Source: Palsa-504 sp963808315 (GTDB taxonomy: Bacteria > Actinomycetota > Actinomycetes > Streptosporangiales > Streptosporangiaceae). Taken from it: a DNA stretch of 64,000 nt. The stretch is from contig CAWEFK010000001.1 in assembly GCA_963808315.1 (NCBI GenBank), positions 62,001 to 126,000 on the forward strand. Reading direction: 5' to 3'. Positions 35,506 to 43,540 of the stretch are shown in pieces; the first letter of the stretch is position 1, and every line of letters starts with the position of its first letter. The notes below the pieces were generated by a model. It did no database searches, had not been told where the DNA came from, and saw nothing but the letters and a program-made list of their open reading frames with translations. The position numbers were made by a program, and so were the translations under genes.

Positions 35506-35880
35506 CTAGACCAAGACGCAGGGGATGTCGGTGTTCTCGTCGAGCCAGTAGCTGGCGCAGACCCGGTGGTAGCCGTCGGCGACGATGAGCGGGTGGGTGT
35601 CGTCGCCGCGCAGCAGCAGGATCGGCGACATGGCCGTGCCTGCGGCGGCCTTGTGCAGGTCGGCGGCGACGTGCTTGTTGTCCTGGGTCAGCAGGGCGAG
35701 CTGGCTGGCCCGCAGGATGTCCTTGGCCTTGCGGTGGATGAGCCCAGCCTGGGCGGCGGAGGACAGTTTCTCGCGGTACAGGGTGGCCTGCTCGGGCGGC
35801 ATGATCAGCGACAGGTAGTCCTGCGCCGCCTGGAAGTCATGCTTTTGCGGCTTCGGCAGCCACGTCACCAGGTGCGCCAT
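35506..35880 (-). CDS. hypothetical ParB/sulfiredoxin-like small protein
   Basis: Protein of 124 residues, beginning MAHLVTWLPKPQKHDFQAAQ. The C-terminal half contains ILLLRGDDTHPLIVADGYHR and VCASYWLDENTDIPCVLV, resembling the ParB-nuclease fold motif in which a GxHR element contacts phosphate or nucleotide; no helix-turn-helix follows. The N-terminal half is helical (SLIMPPEQATLYREKLSSAA). It starts two bases before the proS stop on the same strand, so it is probably co-transcribed as the last gene after proS. Confidence 0.7.
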   Translation of the reverse strand: MAHLVTWLPKPQKHDFQAAQDYLSLIMPPEQATLYREKLSSAAQAGLIHRKAKDILRASQLALLTQDNKHVAADLHKAAAGTAMSPILLLRGDDTHPLIVADGYHRVCASYWLDENTDIPCVLV

Positions 35881-35882
35881 GG

Positions 35883-37613
35883 CTAGCGGTTGGCCGCGAG
35901 GGCCTGGGCCACGGCCTCGCGAACTCCGGCGGGCACCTCGTCCAGCGGGACCTGCACGGTGACCCCGGCGGCGCGGTCGGTCAGCTCCGCTGACCCCGTG
36001 GCCAGGCCGCGCTTGCCCACCGTGACCCGGAAGGGGATGCCGACCAGCTCGGCGTCGCTGAACTTGACCCCGGCGCGGACCGGCCGGTCGTCCACGATGA
36101 CCTCGATGCCCGCGCCGAGCAGGGCCTGGTAAAGTTTCTCCCCGGCCTCGGCCACGGCCGTGTCGTCCTGCTGCGCGATCACCACGACGACCTGGAACGG
36201 GGCAATCGCGGCCGGCCAGATGATGCCCTTGGCGTCATGATGAACCTCGATGACCGCGGCCATCGCCCGCTCCACCCCGATGCCGTAGCAGCCCATGACC
36301 GGGCGGACCGGCTTGCCATCCGGGCCCGAGACGCTGATCCCGATGGCGTCGCTGAACTTGTAGCCGAGCTTGAAGATGTGCCCGACCTCGATACCGCGCT
36401 CCGCGTCGAGCGGGTGACCGCAGACGACGCACGGCTCGCCCGCGACGACCTCGCGCAGGTCCGCCCACGACCCGACGGCGATGTCCCGCTCGACGTCGAC
36501 ACCGCGTAGGTGGCTGTCGTCGACGTTGGCCCCGGTGAACATGCCCCGCCGACCGCGCAGCGCCTCGTCCGCGACGACCGGGTAATCGCTCACGCCGACC
36601 GCGCCCAGGCTGCCCGGCAGCGCGCCGAGCGCGGCGCGGATCTCCTCGGGCAGCGCCGGCCGGACCGAGGTGGCCCCGGTGGCGTCGACGAGCTTCTGCT
36701 CGTGCACCGCGTGGTCGCCGCGCATCAGGACCAGGGTGAGCGTGTCGTCCAGGAAGTACACCAGGGTCTTGATCTGGCGTTCGGGCGGAGCCTGATACCC
36801 GGCGGCAAGATCGGCGATGGTGCGGACGCCCGGGGTGGCGAATGACTCGGGTGCGGCAGGCAGGGAAGGCCGTTCGGCCGAATCATCGGTAGGAACCAGC
36901 CGCGACGTGGCTTTTTCTATGTTGGCCGCGTACCCGCACTCCGGGCAGTGAATGACGAGGTCCTCGCCGGTCGGTGAGGGGCAGACGAACTCGATGGAGT
37001 CTGACCCGCCCATCGTGCCGTTGGACGCCTGGGCCTGGATGGCCTGGATGCCGAGGCGTTCGAAGGTGCGGGCGTAGGCGTGGCGGTGGGCGTGGAAGGA
37101 GGCGTCTAGTTCGGCTGGGCCGAGGTCGAAGCTGTAGGAGTCCTTCATGGTGAACTCGCGGGTGCGCATCAGGCCGGCCTTGGGCCGCGGTTCGTCGCGC
37201 AGCTTGGTCTGGAACTGGTACCACAGCTGCGGCAGCTGACGGTAGGACTCAAGCTCTGTGGCCAGGGTGGAGACGATCTCCTCGTGGGTCATGCCCAGGG
37301 CCAGGTCGGCGCCCCGGCGGTCCTTGAGCCGGAACATCTCATCGCCCATCAGCTCCCAGCGGCCGCTCTTTTGCCACAGCTCGGCCGGGTGCATGACCGG
37401 CATCAGGATCTCCTGCGCCCCGATCGCGTTCATTTCCTCGCGGATGATCCCGATGACCTTGAGCCTGACCCGCTGGCCCAGCGGCAGCAGCGAGTAGTGC
37501 CCGGCCATCAGCTGGCGGATGTACCCGGCCCGGAGCAGCAGGCGGTGGCTCGGCGCGCCGGCGTCCGCCGGGTCGTCCCGCAGCGTCGGAATGTGCATCT
37601 TGGACCAGCGCAT
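35883..37613 (-). CDS. proS: prolyl-tRNA synthetase (bacterial type, with editing domain)
   Basis: Class II synthetase of 576 residues charging tRNA-Pro. Motif 1 lies in LLPLGQRVRLKVIGIIREEM; motif 2 region TKLRDEPRPKAGLMRTREFT; motif 3 GCYGIGVERAMAAVIE. Residues about 240-385 form the INS editing domain (RQIKTLVYFLDDTLTLVLMR, GDHAVHEQKLVDATG) that clears Ala-tRNA-Pro, and the C-terminal anticodon-binding domain ends the protein. Starts with MRWSKMHIPTLRDDPADAG, the usual beginning. Followed by the small ParB-like gene after two bases. Confidence 0.96.
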   Translation of the reverse strand: MRWSKMHIPTLRDDPADAGAPSHRLLLRAGYIRQLMAGHYSLLPLGQRVRLKVIGIIREEMNAIGAQEILMPVMHPAELWQKSGRWELMGDEMFRLKDRRGADLALGMTHEEIVSTLATELESYRQLPQLWYQFQTKLRDEPRPKAGLMRTREFTMKDSYSFDLGPAELDASFHAHRHAYARTFERLGIQAIQAQASNGTMGGSDSIEFVCPSPTGEDLVIHCPECGYAANIEKATSRLVPTDDSAERPSLPAAPESFATPGVRTIADLAAGYQAPPERQIKTLVYFLDDTLTLVLMRGDHAVHEQKLVDATGATSVRPALPEEIRAALGALPGSLGAVGVSDYPVVADEALRGRRGMFTGANVDDSHLRGVDVERDIAVGSWADLREVVAGEPCVVCGHPLDAERGIEVGHIFKLGYKFSDAIGISVSGPDGKPVRPVMGCYGIGVERAMAAVIEVHHDAKGIIWPAAIAPFQVVVVIAQQDDTAVAEAGEKLYQALLGAGIEVIVDDRPVRAGVKFSDAELVGIPFRVTVGKRGLATGSAELTDRAAGVTVQVPLDEVPAGVREAVAQALAANR

Positions 37614-37658
37614 GACTGCGACTCTCGCTTTCAGGCCGTGCTCGTGGAAGCCCGTAGT

Positions 37659-38366
37659 TTATCCCGTCAGCAGCGACGGCAGGTCCGCCAGCCGGCGGAT
37701 GTGCGGGTGCCCGTCCGGGGTGGGACAGAAACCGTAGGGGTCCATGTGCACGGGTTGCAGGCCGGCCGCCAGCGCACCGGCCACGTCGTAGCGCAGGCTG
37801 TCCCCGACGTGCACGACGGCCCCGCTCGGCGGCACGCCCAGCGCGTCGAGCGCGACCGAGAAGATGGCCGGATCGGGTTTGGCCACGCCGACCACGGCGG
37901 AGTCGACGACGATGCCCACCGGGACACCGGTCCCGGTCTGCCCGGCGGCGTGGCAGACGCCGAGGCGGCGCAGGTCGGCTTCCACCGTGCCGTCGGAGTT
38001 GGAGACCACGGCCATCGGCAGGCCGAGCGCGGCCACGGCCCGCAGGCCGTCGATCGCCCCGCGGCCGACGTGGGCCCAGCTGTGACCGACGACCCCCTGG
38101 TGGACCTGGGCGGCGAGCGCCTCGCACTGGTCCTCGGGCACCCCGCACGCGGCCATGTAGGTGCGCAGGTACTCCGGCCACCAGGTGGCCGACACGGGCT
38201 CCGCGGCGGCCGCGTCCTGGATGGCCATGGCCTGGTAATGGGCCCGCTCCAGGGTGGCCAGATCGGGGGTGAAGCCGGCGGCGTGCAGCGGGGGCAGGAC
38301 GCGATCGGGTTCCGGGAAGACCAGGATCCCGCCGGCGTCGAGCAGGATCGCGCTGTAGGTAGCCAC
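37659..38366 (-). CDS. HAD superfamily hydrolase
   Basis: Phosphatase-like protein of 235 residues. Motif I is AILLDAGGILVFPEPDR (the general-acid position is Gly, as in the DAGG subgroup), motif II VVSNSDG, motif III KPDPAIFSVALDALGV and motif IV VHVGDSLRYDVAGALAAGL. A helical cap lies between motifs I and II. Substrate unknown. It precedes proS by 45 bases on the same strand. Confidence 0.88.
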   Translation of the reverse strand: MATYSAILLDAGGILVFPEPDRVLPPLHAAGFTPDLATLERAHYQAMAIQDAAAAEPVSATWWPEYLRTYMAACGVPEDQCEALAAQVHQGVVGHSWAHVGRGAIDGLRAVAALGLPMAVVSNSDGTVEADLRRLGVCHAAGQTGTGVPVGIVVDSAVVGVAKPDPAIFSVALDALGVPPSGAVVHVGDSLRYDVAGALAAGLQPVHMDPYGFCPTPDGHPHIRRLADLPSLLTG

Positions 38367-38400
38367 CCTCGCACTATATGCAGCCGGCCGGGGGCCGCGG

Positions 38401-38459
38401 CTTGAGCCCGCTTGAGCCCGCTTGAGACAGCTTTAGCCTGCTTGAGCCCGCTTTAGCCC
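38401..38459 (-). repeat. 10-base tandem repeat, six units
   Basis: Six consecutive units of CTTGAGCCCG (with CTTTAGCCTG-like variants) fill the gap between the HAD gene and the decarboxylase gene and extend over the decarboxylase stop codon, which lies within the last unit. Confidence 0.85.
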
Positions 38460-39805
38460 ATCCGGTCCAGGATCTGCCGCACCAGGTCCATCGGGGTGTG
38501 CGGGTGCAGGAACGCGAACCGGGCCACGGTCTCGCCTTCCCAGGCCGACGGCGGCATGAACGCCACCTGGTCGCGCAGCAGCTGATCGGCCCACCGGGTG
38601 TACTGCGCGGGCGTCCAGCCGCGGCGGCGGAAGAGCACCACGCCTAGTTCGGGCGCGCGGATCAGTTCCAGGTGGTCCCTGGCCTTGATCTCCGCCGCGG
38701 CCTGGCGGGCCAGGTCGATCGCCGCCTCGATGGCCTCGGAGTAGGCGTCGACCCCGTAGACCGCCAGCGAGAACCACAGCGGCAGGCCCCGGGCCCGCCG
38801 GGTGAGGTGGTAGGCGTAGTCGGTCGGGTTCCACTCCCCCGGCTGGTCGTGGATCACATCGAGGTAAGAGGCGTCCTGCGTGTGCACCGACTTGGCGAGC
38901 GACGGTTCCCGGTAAAGCAGGGCCGCGCAGTCGAACGGGGCGAACAGCCACTTGTGCGGGTCCACGATGAACGAGTCGGCGTGCTCGATGCCCTCATAGC
39001 GGGCCCGGACGCTGGGCGCGAACAGGCCTGCCCCGCCGTAGGCGCCGTCCACGTGGAACCACAGCTGGTACTCACGGGCGACCGCGGCCGCGCCGGCCAG
39101 GTCGTCGATGATGCCGGCGTTGGTCGTGCCGCAGGTGGCCACGACCGCGGCGATCGTCTCGGGGTGAGCGTCGGCGCCGATCGCGGCGCGCAGGCCCGCG
39201 CCGGTCAGCCGATGATCGGGGACGGGCACGATCAGCGGGTCCATCTCGCAGATCCGCAGCGTGTTGACGATGGAGGAATGCGCGTCCTCGCTGACCGCCA
39301 CCCGCCAGCGACGACCCGCGCCGCCCTTGCGTTTAGCCACTTCGCGGGCCACGACCAGGGCAGACAGGTTTCCGGCCGAACCGCCGGAGACGAAACAGCC
39401 CCCCGCCGAGGCCGGCAGCCCGGCCCGGTCGGCGATCAGCCGCAGCACCTGGTTCTCCGCACTGACCGCGCCGGCCGCCTCCAGCCAGGAGATGCCCTGG
39501 ATCGACGCGCAGGAAATGAGCATGTCGAACAGCAGGGCCGCCTTGGTGGGCGCGGCCGGGATGAAGCCGAGGAACCGCGGGCTGTCCGCCGAGATCACCG
39601 CGGGCGCCAGCACCGACGCGTACACGCCGAGGACCTGGTCCGGGTTGTGCGGCTCGGGTCCGAGCAGGCCGCGCAGCGCCGCCTGGAGTTCGGCCGGGTC
39701 CTGGGAGCCTTGGTCAAGCGGAACCGGGTCCAGTCGCAGCCGGTTCTCCGCGTAGGCGAGCACCGACCTGATCATCGACTCCGTCGTCGGATCCACACTG
39801 TGCAT
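38453..39805 (-). CDS. group II pyridoxal-dependent amino acid decarboxylase
   Basis: PLP enzyme of 450 residues of the aromatic-amino-acid/aspartate decarboxylase group. The cofactor lysine is in SFIVDPHKWLFAPFDCAALL; substrate and PLP contacts are in FVSGGSAGNLSALVVAREVA, VSEDAHSSIVNTLRI and FHVDGAYGGAGLFAP. Product amine cannot be told from sequence; tyramine, phenylethylamine, tryptamine or beta-alanine are candidates. It is divergent by 53 bases from a copper amine oxidase, which would oxidise such primary amines, pointing to an aromatic amine as the intermediate. Confidence 0.9.
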   Translation of the reverse strand: MHSVDPTTESMIRSVLAYAENRLRLDPVPLDQGSQDPAELQAALRGLLGPEPHNPDQVLGVYASVLAPAVISADSPRFLGFIPAAPTKAALLFDMLISCASIQGISWLEAAGAVSAENQVLRLIADRAGLPASAGGCFVSGGSAGNLSALVVAREVAKRKGGAGRRWRVAVSEDAHSSIVNTLRICEMDPLIVPVPDHRLTGAGLRAAIGADAHPETIAAVVATCGTTNAGIIDDLAGAAAVAREYQLWFHVDGAYGGAGLFAPSVRARYEGIEHADSFIVDPHKWLFAPFDCAALLYREPSLAKSVHTQDASYLDVIHDQPGEWNPTDYAYHLTRRARGLPLWFSLAVYGVDAYSEAIEAAIDLARQAAAEIKARDHLELIRAPELGVVLFRRRGWTPAQYTRWADQLLRDQVAFMPPSAWEGETVARFAFLHPHTPMDLVRQILDRMG

Positions 39806-39858
39806 GGCCGCAACGATAATGTGCCATGATCGGCAGGCCGCCGGGAATGGAGGATCAC

Positions 39859-41758
39859 GTGCCCAACGCGCATCCGCTCGACCCGCTGACGGCGGGAGAG
39901 ATCCGGCAGGCAGCGGCGATCCTGCGGCGGGACCGAGAGATCGGTGACAGCTGGCGGATCGCCTCGATCGAGCTCAGGGAGCCGGCCAAGGACGTGCTGG
40001 CCGCGCTGGCGGGCGGCCTGGCGGCCGGACGCGAGGCCCTCGTGGTGTGCTGGGACCGCACCGACGGGCAGGCCTACCGGGCGGTGGTGTCGCTGACCGG
40101 AGACATGGTCACCAGCTGGGAGCACCTGCCAGGCCAGCAGCCGAACATGACCGTGGACGAGTGGCACGAATGCGACCAGATGCTGCGGCGGCAGCCGGCC
40201 CTGATCGAGGCGCTGGCCCGGCGCGGGATCAGCGACCTGTCCCTGGTACTGACCGACATGTGGGCCTACGGGGGCGCGCTGGTGCCCGAACGCTACCGGG
40301 GCTTGCGGCTGGGCTGGTGCGACGTCTGGTGCCGGGACAGCCAGGACGGCAATCCGTACGCCCATCACCTCACTGGGCTGCACCCGGTCGTCGACCTCAA
40401 CCGGATGACGCTGCTCGAGCTCGAGGACAGCGGCTCAGAAGGCGGCGGCGGCAGGCGGCGGCGGCGGCAGCGCGGACGTGCGCGGTGAGTACCTGCCCAG
40501 GCTCATCGGCCGGCCGCTGAGGTCGGTCACGCCGCTTGAGGTCAGCCAGCCCGACGGGGTCGGCTTCCAGCTGGAGGGCCAGCTGCTGCGCTGGCAGGAC
40601 TGGGAGCTGCGGCTGGGGTTCAACTACCGGGAGGGCCTGGTGCTGCACCAGGTCGGGTTCCGCGACGCGGGGCGGCTGCGGCCGGTGGCGCACCGGCTCT
40701 CGTTCGCCGAGATGGTCGTGCCGTACCGGGATGCGAGCCCCGACCACTACCGCCGGACCGCGTTCGACATCGGCGAGTGGGGCCTGGGCTTCATGACCAC
40801 CTCGCTGGAACTCGGCTGCGACTGCCTGGGCGAGATCAGCTACCTGGACGCGGTGGTGCACGACTCCCGCGGCGAACCGCGCACGATCACCAACGCGATC
40901 TGCATCCACGAGGAGGACAGCGGCGTGCTGTGGAAGCACGTGGACGAGCGGGCCGGCGCGCAGGTGCGCCGGGCCCGGCGGCTGGTGGTCTCCTTCCACG
41001 TCACCGTGGCCAACTACGAGTACCTGGTGTACTGGCGGTTCTACCAGGACGGGAACATCGAATGCGAGGTGCGCGCCACCGGGATCCTGGTCACCTCGCA
41101 CGCCGGCGCCGGGCTTTCCGCGGGCACGCTGGTCGATCAGGGCACGTACGCGCCATTCCACCAGCACTTCATCGTGGCCCGGCTCGACCTTGACATCGAC
41201 GGCGCCGACAACACGGTCTACGTCACCGACTCGGCGGCGGACGGGACCGACCCCTACGGGCTGGGGCTTCGGGTGACAAGCACCGTGCTGCGCACCGAGG
41301 CCGACGGCCAGCAGGACTACGACTGGGGCACCCAGCGCGCCTGGAAGATCGTCAACGACAACGTGCTGAACGGCCTGGGTACCCCGGTCGGGTACAAGCT
41401 GGTGCCATCGGCGACGTTCCCGGCGCTGATCGACACATCCTCGCCGGCCTTCCAGCGGGCCGAGGTGATCGGGCACACGCTCTGGGTGACGCCCTACCAC
41501 CCGGACGAGCGCTGGCCCTGCGGGGACTTCCCCAACCTGTCCTCCCGCGACGCCGGCCTGCCGGTCTGGACCGCGGCCGACCGGCCCATCGAGAACACCG
41601 ACGTCGTGCTGTGGTACGTGTTCGGCCTGCATCACATCCCCCGGCCCGAGGACTGGCCGGTGATGCCGTGCGACATCGTGTCGTTCTGGCTGAAGCCGTT
41701 CGGCTTCTTCGACCGCAATCCTGCCCTCGACGTGCCGCCCAGCCACCACGGCGGCTAG
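39859..41758 (+). CDS. copper-containing primary-amine oxidase, frameshift in a GGC microsatellite
   Basis: Topaquinone enzyme oxidising primary amines to aldehydes with hydrogen peroxide and ammonia. The first part has HPLDPLTAGEIRQAAAILRR and SIELREPAKDVLAAL. The catalytic barrel is in a second frame: PLEVSQPDGVGFQLEGQLLR, the topaquinone tyrosine in VANYEYLVYW, copper histidines in FHQHFIVARLDLDID and a third in the C-terminal region around HHIPRPEDWPVMPCDI. The frames change in a GGC/CGG run at about 40438-40475. Joined length is roughly 633 residues, normal for bacterial amine oxidases. GTG 39859 has GGAGG five bases upstream; ATG 39847 is possible. Confidence 0.88.
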
Positions 41759-41814
41759 CGCTGGTGGGGCCTGGGTCGGGACTCTGGGCTCTGGGGGTCT
41801 GGGCTTTGGGCTTT

Positions 41815-41871
41815 GGGAAGTCGAAGTGCCATTGCTACCCCTCTTGGGGATGCGGTGGCACTTCGACTCCC
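41815..41871. repeat. dispersed hairpin repeat, copy 1
   Basis: Perfect 13-bp stem AGTCGAAGTGCCA/TGGCACTTCGACT with an inner CCCC-TCTT-GGGG stem, in the 419-base gap after the amine oxidase gene. The left arm and loop start (GTCGAAGTGCCATTG, then TACCCCTC) recur at 59487. It could act as a terminator for the upstream gene; the rest of the gap has the hairpin at 42054 and no gene. Confidence 0.75.
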
Positions 41872-42053
41872 TTAGCGATTTCCGGTAAGGGAGTCGGCCT
41901 CTCGGCGTCGGTTGCAGACGGCACGATGGAAACGTGGGACGGCCAGGCTTAATCGTCCAGCGTGCCGCTCAGCGGGCCGGGACACGGCTCAGCTCAGCGG
42001 GTCGAACTGCTTCTCCTGGGGCTGGTGACACGTCGCGCCCTCCAGCGCGCAAC

Positions 42054-42099
42054 ATCGTGGATCATTACTACCCGTATAACGGGGGTAGCGATCCACGAT
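42054..42099. repeat. large hairpin upstream of the BKACE gene
   Basis: Ten-base perfect arms ATCGTGGATC and GATCCACGAT enclose a second stem formed by CTACCCG and CGGGGGTAG around a TATAA loop, about 80 bases upstream of the next start codon. Candidate operator or 5'-leader structure. Confidence 0.65.
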
Positions 42100-42177
42100 C
42101 ATGGCGAGGCTGGACGCAATAGGACCGGTGCGAGAGGCTGGGCGCAATAGATTTGGGGATGGTGAGGAGGTACTCCC

Positions 42178-42912
42178 ATGATGCTTCAGGCAGCAGTCAA
42201 CGGTGACCTGTCCAAGGCCGATCATCCGGCTGTTCCGGTCACCGCGGACGAGTTGGTCCGCGACGTCCGGGAGTGCGTGGCCGCGGGGGCGCAGGAATTC
42301 CACATCCACGTCAGGGACGCCGACGGTCGCCCCACGCTGGACCCCGGGTACGTCGACCGGACCGCGTCAGCCGCCCGGGCGGCGGGCGCACAGGCGGCCG
42401 GGGTCACCACCGTGGCCGACATCGAACCCGACCTCCCGCGCAGGCTGACCCTGGTCGGCCAGTGGACTCAGCCCGCCTACTCCTCGGTCAATCTCTGCGA
42501 GGAGGGATCGGTCCAGGTGATGCGGACGCTGCTTGCGGCCGGGATCGGCATCGAGGCAGGCGTGTGGACGCCCGCTGACGCGCATGCCCTGGTGGCCAGC
42601 GGCCTGGCCGACCGCGTCACCCGGGTCCTGGTCGAACCCGGAGAAGCCCAGGTGGGCCCGGCCGACGCGCTCTCCCTGGTGAGCGCGATCCACGAGATCC
42701 TCGACGGAGCCGGCGTCAGCGCCCCCCGGCTCCAGCACGGCGATGGGGCGCTGACCTGGATCCTCATCGAGGATGCCGTTCGCCGGGGCCTGGACACCCG
42801 CGTCGGCCTGGAAGACACGTTCTACCTGCCCGACGGCAGCCGCGCCCGCGGCAACGCCGACCTCGTCACCGCGGCCCGCCAGCTAGGCGCCGGAGCCGAC
42901 CCGCCCGGATAG
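42178..42912 (+). CDS. 3-keto-5-aminohexanoate cleavage (BKACE) family protein
   Basis: Beta-keto acid cleavage enzyme of 244 residues, condensing a beta-keto acid with acetyl-CoA in a zinc-dependent TIM barrel. The zinc histidines are in AQEFHIHVRDADGRPTLDPG; the C-terminal GLEDTFYLPDGS is the usual signature. It is shorter than typical members (about 270-310), mostly by a reduced N-terminus: the first strand here is MMLQAAVNGD. GAGGAGG lies seven bases before the ATG at 42178. Substrate unknown. Confidence 0.85.
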   Translation: MMLQAAVNGDLSKADHPAVPVTADELVRDVRECVAAGAQEFHIHVRDADGRPTLDPGYVDRTASAARAAGAQAAGVTTVADIEPDLPRRLTLVGQWTQPAYSSVNLCEEGSVQVMRTLLAAGIGIEAGVWTPADAHALVASGLADRVTRVLVEPGEAQVGPADALSLVSAIHEILDGAGVSAPRLQHGDGALTWILIEDAVRRGLDTRVGLEDTFYLPDGSRARGNADLVTAARQLGAGADPPG

Positions 42913-42945
42913 CCTCGCGCGGTCTTGTGGACGGGCTGCTGGCCG

Positions 42946-43434
42946 CTAGCGTCCGGCCAGGCGGTAGGCGGCGCGGGCGAGCCAGACAGCGGTTAGGGCC
43001 TGGAGCACGCCGATGGCCATGGTGGCGGCGACGGCGACGGCGGCGTGCGGCGGAAGACCGGCCAGGGCCGCGATCACCCGGGCGGTGGCGCCGGCCGGGG
43101 CGCCGGACCAGGCGGGCCAGTACAGTGCCGCCCCCCAGCCCACGACCACGGCCAGCACCACCAGGGCCAGCGCCGAGCGCACCCGCCACGGCGTGGCGGC
43201 GGCGGCGAGTCCGGCCACGAACGGCAGCCACCACAGTCCGAGTGCAGCCCCGAAACCGAGGATGACCGCGGTGACAGCGCACCCGGCCAGCCCCCACAGG
43301 GCCGGGCCGCGCGATCGCCGGGGGGCGAAGGACAGCTCCCGCGGTGCCCGCCTGGCCGGCCGTGGGCCGGGGCTGATCCGCTGCGCGCCGAAACGGTAGG
43401 CACCGCGTTTGCCGAGACGGCGCGGCTCAGCCAT
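42946..43434 (-). CDS. hypothetical membrane protein
   Basis: Protein of 162 residues: a basic head (MAEPRRLGKRGAYRFGAQRI, then RRAPRELSFAPRRSRG) and four hydrophobic segments (LWGLAGCAVTAVILGFGAAL, LWWLPFVAGLAAAATPW, ALALVVLAVVVGWGAALYW and a last one near the C-terminus). Family not recognised. The frame is open far upstream through the broken acylase gene, but ATG 43434 gives a natural N-terminus. It follows the acylase on the same strand. Confidence 0.65.
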   Translation of the reverse strand: MAEPRRLGKRGAYRFGAQRISPGPRPARRAPRELSFAPRRSRGPALWGLAGCAVTAVILGFGAALGLWWLPFVAGLAAAATPWRVRSALALVVLAVVVGWGAALYWPAWSGAPAGATARVIAALAGLPPHAAVAVAATMAIGVLQALTAVWLARAAYRLAGR

Positions 43435-43540
43435 GGCCGGCCTGCCCAAGGCGGCGCGGCTCAGGCATGGCAGGCCGGTAAAGGCGCGGCTCAGGCATGG
43501 CCGGCCGGTTAAGGCGGCTCGGCTCAGGCATGGCCGGCCG
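43435..43540 (-). repeat. ~33-base tandem repeats at the acylase 3' end
   Basis: Three to four units containing GGCTCAGGCATGGCCGGCC (read on the plus strand) lie between the acylase C-terminus and the membrane-protein start. Each unit holds a CAT, so on the minus strand each carries an ATG that mimics the start of the membrane-protein gene (GCCATGGCTGAGCC). Confidence 0.75.

Noticed and set aside
43074..43434. Possibility that the acylase and the following membrane protein are one fused gene (continuous minus frame 42946-44811)
   Set aside because: The acylase C-terminus continues in a different frame to 43524, and a natural ATG starts the membrane protein at 43434; the continuous frame is accidental.
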